In this document: positions 27,630 to 39,043 of the stretch, piece by piece
Layout of the letters: the number at the start of each line of letters is the position of its first letter
Position numbering within the stretch: position 1 is the stretch's first letter
NCBI GenBank assembly: GCA_030272155.1
Contig: CP126193.1
Location: 6,572,001-6,636,000 of the forward strand
Origin: Tetradesmus obliquus
Lineage: Eukaryota; Chlorophyta; Chlorophyceae; Sphaeropleales; Scenedesmaceae
Reading direction: 5' to 3'
Length of the DNA stretch: 64,000 nt
Translations under genes and position numbers: made by a program
The notes under the pieces: generated by a model
Databases searched by the model: none
The model's input: the letters and a program-made list of their open reading frames with translations, nothing else
Told to the model about the DNA's origin: nothing

Positions 27630-30002
27630 ATGGAGAACCCAAGGGACAGCAACAGTGGAGGGGATGCTGCTGCAGCAGCAGCAGCAAGCGGCGACGGGGC
27701 TGACAGCAGCCCCAAGTCAGGGGAAGCAGGAGCAACACCGGGCACATCCAGCCCACAGCAGCAGCAGCAGCTGCAGCTAACACTGGACGGCCTTCCCGCC
27801 ACAACACCGGAGGAGCTGTCTCAGCTGGCCAGGGCGGCCATCACGCCACAGCAGCAGCAGCAGGGCCCTGCGCTGTTTGCTGCCGGGGGCGATGATGGGC
27901 TTGCAGGAACAGCCGCGGCGGGCAGCGCAGAGCAGCAGCAAGCGCTGGCCTTGCAGGACCCAGCTAGCCAAGCAGCGCTGGCTGCAGCAGCAAACGGCGG
28001 CACAATAAATGCGCTGCTGCTGAACAGTGGCATCAATCTGGCCGGCTTAGGGTTTGCCAACATGACGAACCTCAGCCAGGCCACCCTGGATGGCTTGCTG
28101 AGTGGGGCTGCTGCAGGACAGCCGGCAGCAGGTGCAGCATCAGGTGCTGGAGATGGTGGTGACGATGATGGCAAAGGAGGGCAGCCTAACAACAAGCAGC
28201 TGAGCTCGCGCTTCAGGTGCGCAGCTTGCAAACGGGCTCGATTGGCAGTGGGATGAATAAGCAGCAGCAGTAGAGGCTGTCCGTGTCGGGTGTTTGCCTT
28301 TGAAACGGGGTTCTAATGGTGCATGTGATTAGCAAGTAGTGCATGTGGCTTGTTGCGAGTGCAGGTGCGGCTGCGGAAGCAGCATGGAGTGCATGCCAGT
28401 TTTGAATGTATGCATTCACATGCTTCGCAACAAGGGACGCGTGCAACAAGTGAAGCAGCAGCACCTACGAACCTGCCGGCTTGGCTGTCAAAGTCGTAGC
28501 TGCGCACCAGCTGAAGTTCATGCTTGCTGTGTGTCCCCGCAGGGGCGTGTGCTGGAACAAGAAGAACAAGCGCTGGCAGGCCGCCATCAACAGCGGCGGC
28601 AAGTACATCTACCTGGGCAGCTTCACCAGCGAGGGGGACGCGGCGCGACAGTTTGACCGCGCAGCCATCAAGATTCGCGGCAAGAAGGCCAAGCTCAACT
28701 TCCTGTATGCAGGTGCGCGATGTTCTTACCTGCAGTGTGTATGACGTTTGCTGCTCAGCTGGTGGTATGTATGTGTGCACCCTATAGCCAAGTGATGCGC
28801 TGCAGACAATTGGGTCCGCGCTAGTGCCGCACACTACCTGTCGTCCATTATTACTTTTGATGATGATCTTTGCGGTTTACTTTCTGTGCTGCAGACTATG
28901 TTGATGCTGATGGCAACCTGCTGGAAGATGTGATCCTGCCGACAGCAAAAGAAGACACCAAGCAATCAGGCAGCGGCAAAGGCAGCGGCCGCGGCAGCCG
29001 CAACGGCGGCAACGCCGCGGCAGATGCAGCATACCTCACAGCAGGCGGCGAGTACTGTGCAGCTGGCGGCTACGGCGATGGCAGTGCATTGGGAGCAGAC
29101 ATGCTGAATCAGGCAGCGCTGGCGCTGGTAGGGCAGGGCGGCTGGGGTGCTGCAGCTGGCCGCGCTGCTGCTGCTGCTGCTGCTGGTGCTGGCGGCTACG
29201 GCCTCTCTGCGATGCAGGATGGCTCTGCAGCAGCAGCTGCATTTGGAGGCAAGAGCAGGAACATTGCGCTGCTGAACATGTCGGATCTGAAGGCGATCCT
29301 GCCCAAGGGCTGCAGCATGGATTACATGCTGCCGGGCCTAGATGCTGACATGTTTGGGCTGGTCTACAAGTCGGACACGACAGACCAGCGTGGCAGCGGG
29401 CTGTGGACAGGCCACAAGTTCCATGCATTTGGGCTGTATGTGGATGAGGCAGATGCAAAGAACACAGTGCTGCGAGCGATGGAGCTGCTGCACGAGGACC
29501 GGCTGGCGCGGGGAGCAGCAGTGCCTGCGCAGCCTGGCGCGCGGGGTGCAGCAGCAGATGCAGATCCGCTGCTCAGTGCATTAGGGCTGGGTGGACTGCG
29601 CAGCAGCGCAGCAGCAGCAGCAGGCGGCGACGGCGGCGCAGCTGGTGTGATGTTTGGCGCTGCGGGCGGCGGTGGGGGGCTGGCAAATTATGATATTGCG
29701 CGAGCAGCGCAGTTAGCGCAGCAGGCAGCGGCAGAGCAGGGCGTGAGCATCAGCAGCTACCCTGCACTGTCAGTAGGGCTGCCAGTGATGGCAGTGCAGC
29801 CTGTAGATGCAGGCCAAGTTGGTGCTGGCGATAGTGACCTGCAGCAGCGGCTGCAGCAGATCATGGCTGGGCAGCAGCGGCTGGAGGCAGCAGCAGCAAC
29901 AGCAGATGGCGCCAATAAGTCAGCAGGCGATGTGCTGTCGCGGCTTGGGAACTTGGATGTGTCGCAGCTACGGCACTTGCTGCCAGCTGGCCAGCTCGCA
30001 GT

Positions 30003-30033
<31 letters not shown>

Positions 30034-30489
30034 ATGGACCAGCTGCAGCAGCAGCTGGACCAGCAGCAGCAGCAGCAGCAGCGGGGTTTGTCTGCTGGAG
30101 CTGCTGCCACCCCTGTTGGTGGTGCGCTGGGGTCCACAAGCATAGAGGAGCTGCTGTCAGCGATACAGTCGCAAAGTGCGAGCAAGCGCCCAGCTAGCGG
30201 CAGTGCCAACTGGGCTGAGATGCTGTCTCTGGCAGGCCGCAGCAGTGGCGCCGGCGCTGCAGGGGTGCCAGCTGCCGCTGATGGCATGGCGCCAGCTGCA
30301 AAGCGCATGCGGATGTCAGATGGTGCTGCAGCAGCAGTGCCGGGTGCCCCAGATGCTGCTGCTGCTGCTGCTGCTGGTGGTGGCGATGAGCCGTTTTCTT
30401 CGCTGGCCAATCTGTCGACGCTTGGCAAGGTTGGCTTGCAGGATGCGCTGAAGTCTCTGGCAGCCATGACCTCGCAGGCACAGCAGTAG
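27630..30489 (+). CDS. AP2/ERF-domain transcription factor A
   Basis: Three in-phase exons, 27630-28216, 28543-28712 and 28895-30489, for 783 residues. One AP2 DNA-binding domain spans about residues 193-253 across exons 1-2. It shows RFRGVCWNKKNKRWQAAI, YLGSFTSEGDAARQFDRAA and IKIRGKKAKLNF, the family's RGV/YLG/AA-x-x-D pattern. The first exon is Ala/Gln/Gly-rich. The long last exon begins DYVDADGNLLEDV and holds a compact non-repetitive stretch (LLNMSDLKAILPKG, SGLWTGHKFHAFGLYVDEAD, RAMELLHEDR) between polyA and polyQ runs. A basic KRMRM motif near the end could be nuclear-localising. A TGTAA polyadenylation signal candidate is at 30648-30652. The call is confident at family level; target genes are unknown. 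The nearest relative is the next gene. Confidence 0.95.
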
Positions 30490-32470
30490 CAGCAGCAGCG
30501 GCAGCGGCAGCGGCGGCAGCAGCAGCTTGAGCTGTGGCTGCGTGCATTGTACAGTGTTTGAGGGGTTTGAGGTGCTGCCTGCAGCTTGGGTTGTGAGTGC
30601 ACATTCAGGATGTGCTGCCAGCAGTGAGTGGTGGCACGTGCTTGGCATGTAAGCAGCTGGCTGGGCAGCAACTAGCTGCAACACTGCACAGTGTTGTTGG
30701 TTGAATACAGATGCTAAGCTTTGGGGGTGATGCTTGTCAGTTGCTGCTGGCAATGTTGGTGTTGCGTGATTGGAACAAAAACTATGGTTGTCATTTGTTG
30801 TTGAGCTGCAGCAGGATGGAGTGAGCAGAGGAGACATGAGTGGGCGTACAGAGGACAACTCGCTTCACGTGCGCGGGTTTGTTTATCAGCTTGCTATGCT
30901 CCATTGGGGCGCGGGGCCGATGGCGTTGATGCTATGGCTTGATGGGTAACATGATGATGATCAGCTTGCTATGCTTATTGTCACTTGGACATGTGCGTGT
31001 ACCGCACAAGAACGGTTATGCACCCGTGTGGCGTTCCTGGCTGAGTTCTGCCTTGTGTGACTGAGTTCTTGCCATGACCGCAACTGGCGCAGTTGCCCGG
31101 GGTTCACCTGGTTGCCGCTGTGTGGTCAGCCAGTGGGGTTACGCCCACCGCTAGCGACTTAGAAGACCTTGCCATGCGCGGCAACTGGGCCGGACCCTGC
31201 AAGGCCAGCTGACCCATCATGGGCCATGATCATACATTACATTACATTACATGCTCCACTCAACGAGGAGGATCATTATGGCCATACTATGCCATTGGCT
31301 GGCGCGTTGCTTTGCCATCATGGCCGTCACAGCCAATGGCTGACAGCGGCGTGCTGCTGAATGATTAGCTGACATTTTGTGCGTGTAATTACCGAAAGCT
31401 ACTTTTCGTTGATTCGGGTGACAAGGCACGGCTAAGCTGTTCGATGCATGCTGTGCCAAGGCAAGCAGACGACAGCAACATGCAAGGCCACCAAGACGAC
31501 AGCAACATGCAAGGTCACCAAGACGACAGCAACATGCAAGGTCACCAAGACGACAGCAACATGCAAGGCCTTGCCGCCATGGCGGCCACGGTAGCGGGAT
31601 CAGCTGTGACAGGCCGAACCTGCATTGCCCAACTGTGTGCAAGTTGCGATGTATTATGCCCTTGAACTGTCTATTGTTCAGCACGAGGTGCGTTTGAGTG
31701 GTTTTGGGCGAGCCATTCTCCTCCACAGTGCTGTAGTTCTGGAGTAGGGTTTGCTGCAACTTGCATTGGTGTTCTTGTCTGTCACGACCGCGAAGAAGAA
31801 TTAAAAGTGACATGAATAGTTGTTTCGAATGCCTGTGTAGCTTGTTGGCGGGATTTGATGGCCCAATCCCGAAAGTTGACGAGATGATGTTAAGTTTGAG
31901 AAAGTGTGACGAGCTGCGGCGTCAACCAGGTTGCAGGGCTTCACAACATCACAGACTGCATTTCCTGCCTGATCACGACTCAGCACATATCCACAGACGC
32001 AATGTGTGATTGTATTGCCAGCAGCACCGAACATCAAAGCCCCTGAGAAGACTGGTTTGGGCCGATCCGAAGATTTTGAAGACCAAACTGCTTATTACAT
32101 CTTTATTAGAAGAGGTGCGTCTGTGGTGCACCTTGCGGTTGCAACAGTGGAAGCTGGGTGTGCTCAGCTTCCAGGAGTGGAAACAGACCCGCCAATGCAT
32201 GTCTCAAGTGCACAGCACAGGGCTGTCTACCCTCATAATTCATATTGCTAACCAGCGACATCCCGCATATTGGGTAATAGGCTGAGTGTGCTTTCAAATC
32301 TGGACCGCCACGGACTACGACCTGTAAAGCACCCCTTTACGCTTATGAAAGCGTCGCAACGTCCTCATATGCGCTCACATGTATGAACCTGCTTGGAACG
32401 CTGTCGCGCACGCCAGCAGGACGTAGCCGTGCACTCAGCAGCACAGGACAGCTGGCTGTGCAGCTTCGAG
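30490..32470. other. Intergenic region between the AP2 genes
   Basis: It should contain the 3' UTR of factor A and the promoter of factor B. It carries a 27-bp repeat (own entry) and a short ATTAC run near 31230-31250. No gene is supported. A direct repeat gatcagcttgctatgct or near-copy occurs at about 30887 and 30960. Confidence 0.5.
31468..31570 (+). repeat. 27-bp tandem repeat, nearly four units
   Basis: Units begin gacgacagcaacatgcaagg at 31468, 31495, 31522 and 31549 (the last partial) and differ by single C/T changes. The period is a multiple of three, so one frame reads DDSNMQGHQ repeatedly. I see no splice or start context that makes it a convincing gene. Confidence 0.9.
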
Positions 32471-33858
32471 ATGTCACTGGCAGTTGCAGTGCCAGGAGGC
32501 GCTCTGTGGAAAGATAGCAGCCTTGACAGCGCACAAACAAAGCTCCGCAGTCAAGCACTGCAGCAGCCCGGCAGCATGACGCAGCAGCAGCAGCAGCAGC
32601 TGAGTGCGCAGCCATCTGCAGCAGCTACGCTGGAGAGCGGCCTTATCTGGCAAGGCGGCAGTAGGCAGATGGCAGCAGACAGCTTCATGACGTCGGGCCA
32701 GCCACATTTGCAGCAGCAGCAGCAGCAGCAGCCAGCAGGCATGCCTGGTTACGCCACAACCGACGCCAGCGCGCTGGTACCAGCAGCAGGCGCAGGCGCA
32801 GCAGGCTGCGGCCACATCACCCAGACCTGCTCAGATGAGCTGGGCTCAGATGAAGCTGACTTTGCAATGTACGGCCTCACAGCAGCAGCAGCGGCAGCAG
32901 CAGCGGCACCCTGTGGCTCAGCACCTGGAGTGGCTGAAGGTGCTGCAGGTGCTGGTGAGGTGCAGCAGCAGGAGGGTGCGGAGGGTGAGCCGGAGCCTGT
33001 TGCCACCAAGCAGTTCACAGCCTCCAGCAAGAAGCAGCTCACTTCGAAGTTCAGGTGCGTTAAGCAGGCTGATGCGCATGCAGTAAACAGCCTTGCTGAT
33101 GTCAGCATAACATGCCACAACAAAGCCGTGTTGCAAGCTGGCGAGGGGACAGGCAGATGCAACGGTGCTCCGTTTCTGAACCTACCGTAGGGTGTGGTGG
33201 CACGATTGTGACGTGCATTGGGGTCCGCCGGCTGCTGCTGTGTCCGCGCAGGGGTGTGTGCTGGAACAAGAAGAACAAGCGCTGGCAGGCCGCCATCAAC
33301 AGCGGCGGCAAGTACATCTACCTGGGCAGCTTCACCAGCGAGGGGGACGCGGCGCGACAGTTTGACCGCGCAGCCATCAAGATTCGCGGCAAGAAGGCCA
33401 AGCTCAACTTCCCCGCGAAAGGTGAGCAGTGTTTTGTCAAGTGCGGCGAGGCGCCTGTGTGGCAGGTCTGGCAGCTGCACACTGCTGCAGCACAGGCGCG
33501 TGTGGTCTGGGCCATGAGTGCAACAGTGTGTGGGCGCGTTACTTCCGTGGGTATGGTGGTATGTCGTGTGAGGCGGCAAGCGGCAGCTGCTGCTGCGCGC
33601 GTGCTGCCACATCTGCGTGCAGCCTGCTTGGCTGTGCGGGCCGAGGGGCAACCTGCTCACTCACATCTTGCACTGCCTCTTGTTCTGTTGTCCCTGGAAC
33701 CACCTTTTACAACTGCAGACTATGTTGACGAGAATGGCAACCTGCTGGAAGATTTTGAGCTGCCAGCGCCTGCAGGCAGCGGCAGGCCAGTCACAGCTGG
33801 CGGTGGCAGCAGCAGCAAGACTGCAGCGCAGCAGCCGCCAGGCAGCAGCATGCTTGGC

Positions 33859-33893
<35 letters not shown>

Positions 33894-35484
33894 ACCCCTG
33901 GCTGTTGATGGCAGCTTGATGGAGCCCGTCAGGTTTGGAGGTCAACAGGCAGCAGCAGCAGCACCTGCTGCAGGCAGCTGGCAGCACCACTTGATGATGC
34001 AGCAGCAGCAGCAGCAGGGCCAGCTCTGGAGTGAGCAGCAGCAGCAGCACATACAGCGGCAGCTGTGGCAGGATCATCATCATCAGCAGCAGAACCAGGC
34101 GCAGCTCCTGAAGGCCCACACTTGGCAGGAGCAGCACATACTGGCGCAGCAGCCGCAGCAGGCGCATGCAGCGCACCATGCTGCAGCAGCTGCTGGCGGA
34201 TTCTCCAGCCAATTGCTGGCCAGCAGCAGCTTGCCACCAAACACAGCAGCCAACACTGTTTCTGGCACTAGCACTGGAGCTGGGGCACCTCCAAGCGGTG
34301 AGATTGCAAACCAGGCTGCAATTATCTTGGCACAGCGCAGCAGCGGCCAGCTGGCAGCAACAGACATGCAAGCCTCGGGTGAGCTGCACAACGCCGCAGG
34401 GCCTGCTGCTGCTGCTGCTGCACAGGCTGGCCAGCCAGGCCTGTTTGCTGTGCCGCAAGGTGCACCAGCAGGCAGCATGCGGCAGGCAGGACAGACAGTC
34501 ACAACGTCTGTTGGGTTTGCCAGCAACAGCAGCAGCAGCTTTGGCAGACCTGGCATGGTTGCACCAGACATGCAGCAGCAGCAGCAGCTGGTGCCTGAGC
34601 TGACTGTGGCCCAGCTGGACCTGCCTCCAATGATGCCGCTGCTGCCAAGCGGCAGCATGGGTGCTGCAGCTACCACCACAGCCATGCAGCAGCAGCAGCA
34701 GCAGCAGCAGATGCTGAGAATGCCGAGCTATGGCATGCCGCCACACCGGGCGCAGCACCAGCAGCAGAGCGCTCCATGGCAGCAGCAGCAGGTGCCAGCC
34801 AGCAATGGCTTCTCAAGCATGCTTAACAGCTATGGCAGCAATGCGGCGCAGCACTATGCGCAGCAGCCTCACGCACCTCTGCTTCAGATGTCAGGCAGCA
34901 TGGGTGCTGCGGCCACCTGCGGCCCACACCAGCAGCAGCAACAGCGGCAGCAGCAGCAGCAGGGCAGCGCTGTGTGTCACGCACCTGCCATCACGCATGC
35001 GCTGTCGGCGCGCATGGCGAGCTGCGACTTAAAGGAGGCGCTGCATTTGGCCCGGCAGGCAGCAGCAGCGAAGGGAGTGACAGACTTACCAGGCGCGTTG
35101 CGGCAGATGAGCAGTGCGCAGCTGCCAGTTGTCACCACCACCAGTGGAGGCAGCATGCACTCCCAGCAGCAGCAGCAGCAGCACGCGATTGCCGGCCCTG
35201 CATTGAGCAGCGGAATGTTGCAGGGCCATTGCAGCGGAGGCAGCAGCAGCCATGCTGCAAGCATTGCCAGCCCGGAGCACTTGGGGCAGGCTGCATCACA
35301 GGCCGCAGCAAGCCTTGCTGCCACTGAACAAGCAGCAGCAGCAGCAGCTGCAGTGACGGTCGCGTCGGGCAGCCCCACCAGGCAGGGCTTGACCCAAGCA
35401 GACCATGAGGCAGCGTCTGCAGCGCTCGATGCCGCAGCTGCACCAGCCAGCAAGCGCGCTCGCACCAGCAGTCTGCACGACTGA
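32471..35484 (+). CDS. AP2/ERF-domain transcription factor B
   Basis: Paralogue of factor A with the same three-exon phase pattern: 32471-33054, 33252-33421 and 33719-35484, about 839 residues. The ATG at 32471 (MSLAVAVPGG) is the first good in-frame start; an upstream start is not excluded. The AP2 domain is split at the same place (SKFR | GVCWNKKNKRW) and its exon 2 is again 170 nt. The last exon opens DYVDENGNLLEDFELP, then turns into long Gln-rich activation-domain-like sequence with many polyQ runs. It ends in an alpha-helical stretch (LKEALHLARQAAAAKGVTDL) and a basic SKRARTSS tail that may be a nuclear signal. A TGTAA candidate lies at 35734-35738. Outside the AP2 exon and the DYVD motif the two paralogues are hardly alignable by eye. 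Confidence 0.94.
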
Positions 35485-38400
35485 TGACGCTTCCTAGCAA
35501 GTAAGAGATCTGAACTGTGTTGCAAGCAGGGATAGCTAATAGCAGTGATAGCCAGTGGGTCCACATCACACGCCATGGATTGCACCGCGGTGCGTGCACT
35601 GTACAAGAAGCGATGTTGCACGTTCCAGGTGTGCGTGCGGGCCGGGCACACTGTGCTGGCAGCAGCTACAGGATAGCATGCTGTGCCGCCTTCAGCAGAG
35701 GTGGGCTGAAGCGGTTGCGAGGGCGGTGTGGCGTGTAAGGTCGTGCTGCGCGGGCGGTGCAGCTGGCTGTTATACTGTGTGCTGGCTGATTGGTGGTGTA
35801 GCTGATGTGGCAAGGAATGGGGGGAGGGGCCTCAATTTGTGGCTTGCATGGCGAGCAGCATCAGCAGCGCTGGATACATGACCTGTCGTGTGGTTTGGCG
35901 CACGTAGGTTTGTGCTGCAAACTTGCACAACATTGTTGTTGTCTAAACAGCACTCTGAGGTGCGCTTGGCCTGGCTCTGCATGCCGTTGCGCGTTGGGAG
36001 TGCAGGCCTATAGTGCCAGTGCTGCTGCACACTCTGCGTCATGCAGTGTCTCAGCTGTCATACAGCTGACGCCTGGCCAGCTTTGCTTTTGCTTATGCTG
36101 TGCTGCAATGCGCCTGTATGCTGTTTCTGTGCAAGCGGCACGACACGGTGCTGGATGCTTGTTTTTTTTTTTTTTTGCGTGTGCTGTGATTCACAGCAGA
36201 ACCCTTGCGGCAGTGTGTCAACACACGTCAAGTCTTGAGGATGCGGCTGCCGACCTGTTAGGGGCCAAGAGCTACTGTGGTGCCTGCTTGCATCTGGTCG
36301 GCATGTGCACCGGCAGTGCGCCCGCCGCAGTAGCACAGGGCTGCCCTTGTATACTAGCTGGTGCATTGCATGCGTGCTCTGGCGTTGGCGCTCTTCTGAT
36401 CAGGGTGCGGCAGTCGGGATTGGTGGTTTGGCTGCTGAAACAGCCACTGCTGTTGCAGCGCCACTGCACCACTGCGCCGCAGATGCCGTTGACGTGCTGT
36501 GCTGGCTTCTCTGTTGCCTGGTTAGGGCACATTCCGCTGCTTTCTTTGGTGCAATGCCATTAGGCCGGATCTGGCCTGCTCCCGCAAAGCAGGCGTGTAG
36601 CAACGCTTGCAATGCACGGCATCCATCAGTGGTGTGCACCATAGCACGTGGTTGGGTTGGCGTTGGTTCCCCATTCGTGGCATTGATGTGAAGTGGCCGC
36701 TACAAGCTTGCAAGTGTTTGATGCGCCGCGCTAGCGAGATTTGTCCTGTCGTACTGCTGTATCATTAATGTTTACGGCCATCAGAGCACCTCAGCACAGC
36801 TGCATTGCCCCACGGATGGCAGCAGCCGCCACCCTGCGTGTTCCATATTTTTGCTTTCTGAGCATTTGGCTCAAAGTGGCTGCATGCGTATGATCACATG
36901 TATTCTGGGTCAGTCTGGGCCATCAGCAACACGGTTGTGTGGATTACTGCATTTGGCATGTGTTGTGCTTTGAGCCCGGCCGACGCCGGTCAGCCTGTAT
37001 TATCGCTGCTACGGCGGCAGCAGTATTGCGAGCATGAGATAGCACTGCTTGCCCCTGTGATCCCCCGTGTGCTGCTAGCAGCTGTGATTCCCTATGAGGA
37101 ATGTTGCTGCAGTTTCAGAACTAGTCGTGTTGTGTTGTGCAGGGCGCAGTTGTGTGTGTTGGACGGTGCAGGCCGAAGATCGCAGCTTGTACGGGGCTTT
37201 CTATAATGCTTTTTGGATGAGAGCGAGATTTGCAAGCTGTCATAATAGAGAGAGGATAGTTACATGTGGGTCCTGGCACCGCCTTAGATGGTATGTGCCA
37301 CAACATAATGTGCAATTGTATGTATGCTGGTCTGAGCTGTCTATGGGCTTGGACCATCTGTGTGCCTCTGTTGTCAACTGCTGTGGGCATGCGGTCTGCG
37401 ACAATTGTCGCCTTGTGTGGGATTCTAGCCCTGCACCACAGCAGCAGCCACCTGTGCTACACTCTGACTGTGGTACCCAGCCATCCGGTTCCTGTATTTG
37501 CTTGCTGCTGCCAGCTGCCTCGACTTTTTTTTGTGGTGAAGGAGCTGGTTTTGAGCAGCATTGCCAGCTTGTGAGCACTTTGGTCCATGGAGGCTGTACA
37601 CACAGCACGATGCGATCAGCATCCCTGAAGCATCGTGCAACAGCTGCAAGCTCCCCTGTTATGACGTGTGCGTGCAGCCAGCTGGCCGCGACAATGTGCC
37701 ACTGTTGCTGTACAAAAAAAGTTTTGCATCGCTCTGATGCGTCCAGTGTTGGGAAGCATCCCTGCCACAGGCGCGTGTGTTCTGCTGTCCTGCGGGGAAG
37801 CGTGACCAGGCGTGCAGTCATGCTGACTCTGTCAACTCGCTCAGCTTGCTTTGGGTGGTTTCAGCGACGGCTGTCGCCTCAGGCTGTGTGGTGTCACTTG
37901 GCTGCCGAGCAGTACGCTTCCTGCTGCAGCAGCACCACACCACTGCAGGGATGTGTCAGCCCCTCCAGCACAGCTCGGTGTCTGTTGGTTGGTTTGATTG
38001 TAGCTATGCACCTTGGCTGATTCTCGGCAATAGAGTTGCCAATTGGCGTTGATAGTCACTTTCGCTTATGAGGCCCTTGGCCTGGCAGGCCTGATTGTGG
38101 GGAACCAGGCATGCTTTGTGCTATTTCTAGCAGCGCTGCTCACGACCTGGTGCCATCACCGCCGTGTGTGGTCAACCACAGCGGCCGGTCAACATGTGCA
38201 GCCCACCAGTGGGGCTTGTGTGCTTGCGTCACTCTGCAGTGCTTATTTCGTGCTGTGAGTTGCAGGTTTTGAGGCCAATTTGCAACTCAAGTTCAGTAGC
38301 CCGACCCGCCGGGAGAGTCTCTGGGACACACATCTCAGCTTGCTGCTTTGGCAGGGCTTGCTGCGCCGCTGGCATGTATGGGCTGTGACAGCTTAATGAT

Positions 38401-39043
38401 ACGATTGTGCTAATCAGCGGGCTTGTATGCTGAGGTTCTTTAGCACAGCCGTCGCCGTTGGGGCAGCTGCACTGCAGCATTGGCTGTTAGTCAGTCGCTG
38501 AACGCAATCTGGTTGTCGAGGCTAGTTTGTGCCTGCACCACATGCACTGAGCCGGGTGCTTTTGTAACATCACAGTCAACATGGCCTGTTACCGACAAAG
38601 CTTCAGCAACATCTAAATCTGCCTTGAGCAGCGGAACTGCAGCTGCGGCCAGCTCTGCTACACGAAACTGCAACATGTCAGTTTGCTGTATGAATCCAGC
38701 ACCATGCCAGATGCCAATGACACCCAAAGTAAACTGCACTCGCTGGCCTGGCGCGTCCACCTGGCGCATCCGGCATGCAGGCCTCGCGCATCCAGCCCAG
38801 CCAGCTTGTGGCTAGGCTAGTAGCCCTCCCCACAGCTGCAGCTGCACCGCATTGCTCCAATAAGTGGATGAGGCTCAATCTGCTGGGCTGGCCTGATGGT
38901 CGGTTGTCCGCAGCACATGATCATCATCATGGCCATCGTTACGCCCGCGCTGCGCTGGCCTGGCCTGGCTACCCCCAGCAGCGCGTCAAGCAGCTCTGCA
39001 GAAATAGCTGACGCACATCGCTCCATAAAATACTGATGCTTGG
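35485..39043. other. Long region without a supported gene
   Basis: About 3.5 kb between factor B (+) and the end of GLDH (-), hence two converging 3' UTRs plus spacer. It contains a T14-15 run near 36162 and the second copy of a dispersed repeat (37231-37304). Open frames such as 37094-38020 (+) are Cys/His/Ser-rich without domain features, and I treat them as chance. A 92-codon minus-strand frame at 38491-38769 (QFTLGVIGIWHGAGFI...) is the only one with plausible composition. A weak copy of the GLDH last exon lies at 38942-38998. Confidence 0.5.
37231..37304 (+). repeat. Dispersed repeat, partner of 18.9 kb
   Basis: Contains AGAGAGGATAGTTACATG, GGGTCCTGGCACC and GATGGTATG, the inverted match of 18892-18957. 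The two copies are 18 kb apart in opposite orientation in the window. Confidence 0.8.

Noticed and set aside
31444-31665. DDSNMQGHQ repeat frame as a gene
   Set aside because: Short, within a promoter-like spacer, no splice or stop context that suggests a protein; kept as a repeat.
37240-37821. 193-codon minus-strand open frame
   Set aside because: Antisense to another chance frame in the same spacer; no family motifs and no promoter-like context.
37094-38020. 308-codon plus-strand open frame
   Set aside because: Cys/His/Ser-rich with no domain, no splice partners and T-rich surroundings; looks like 3' UTR or spacer open by chance.
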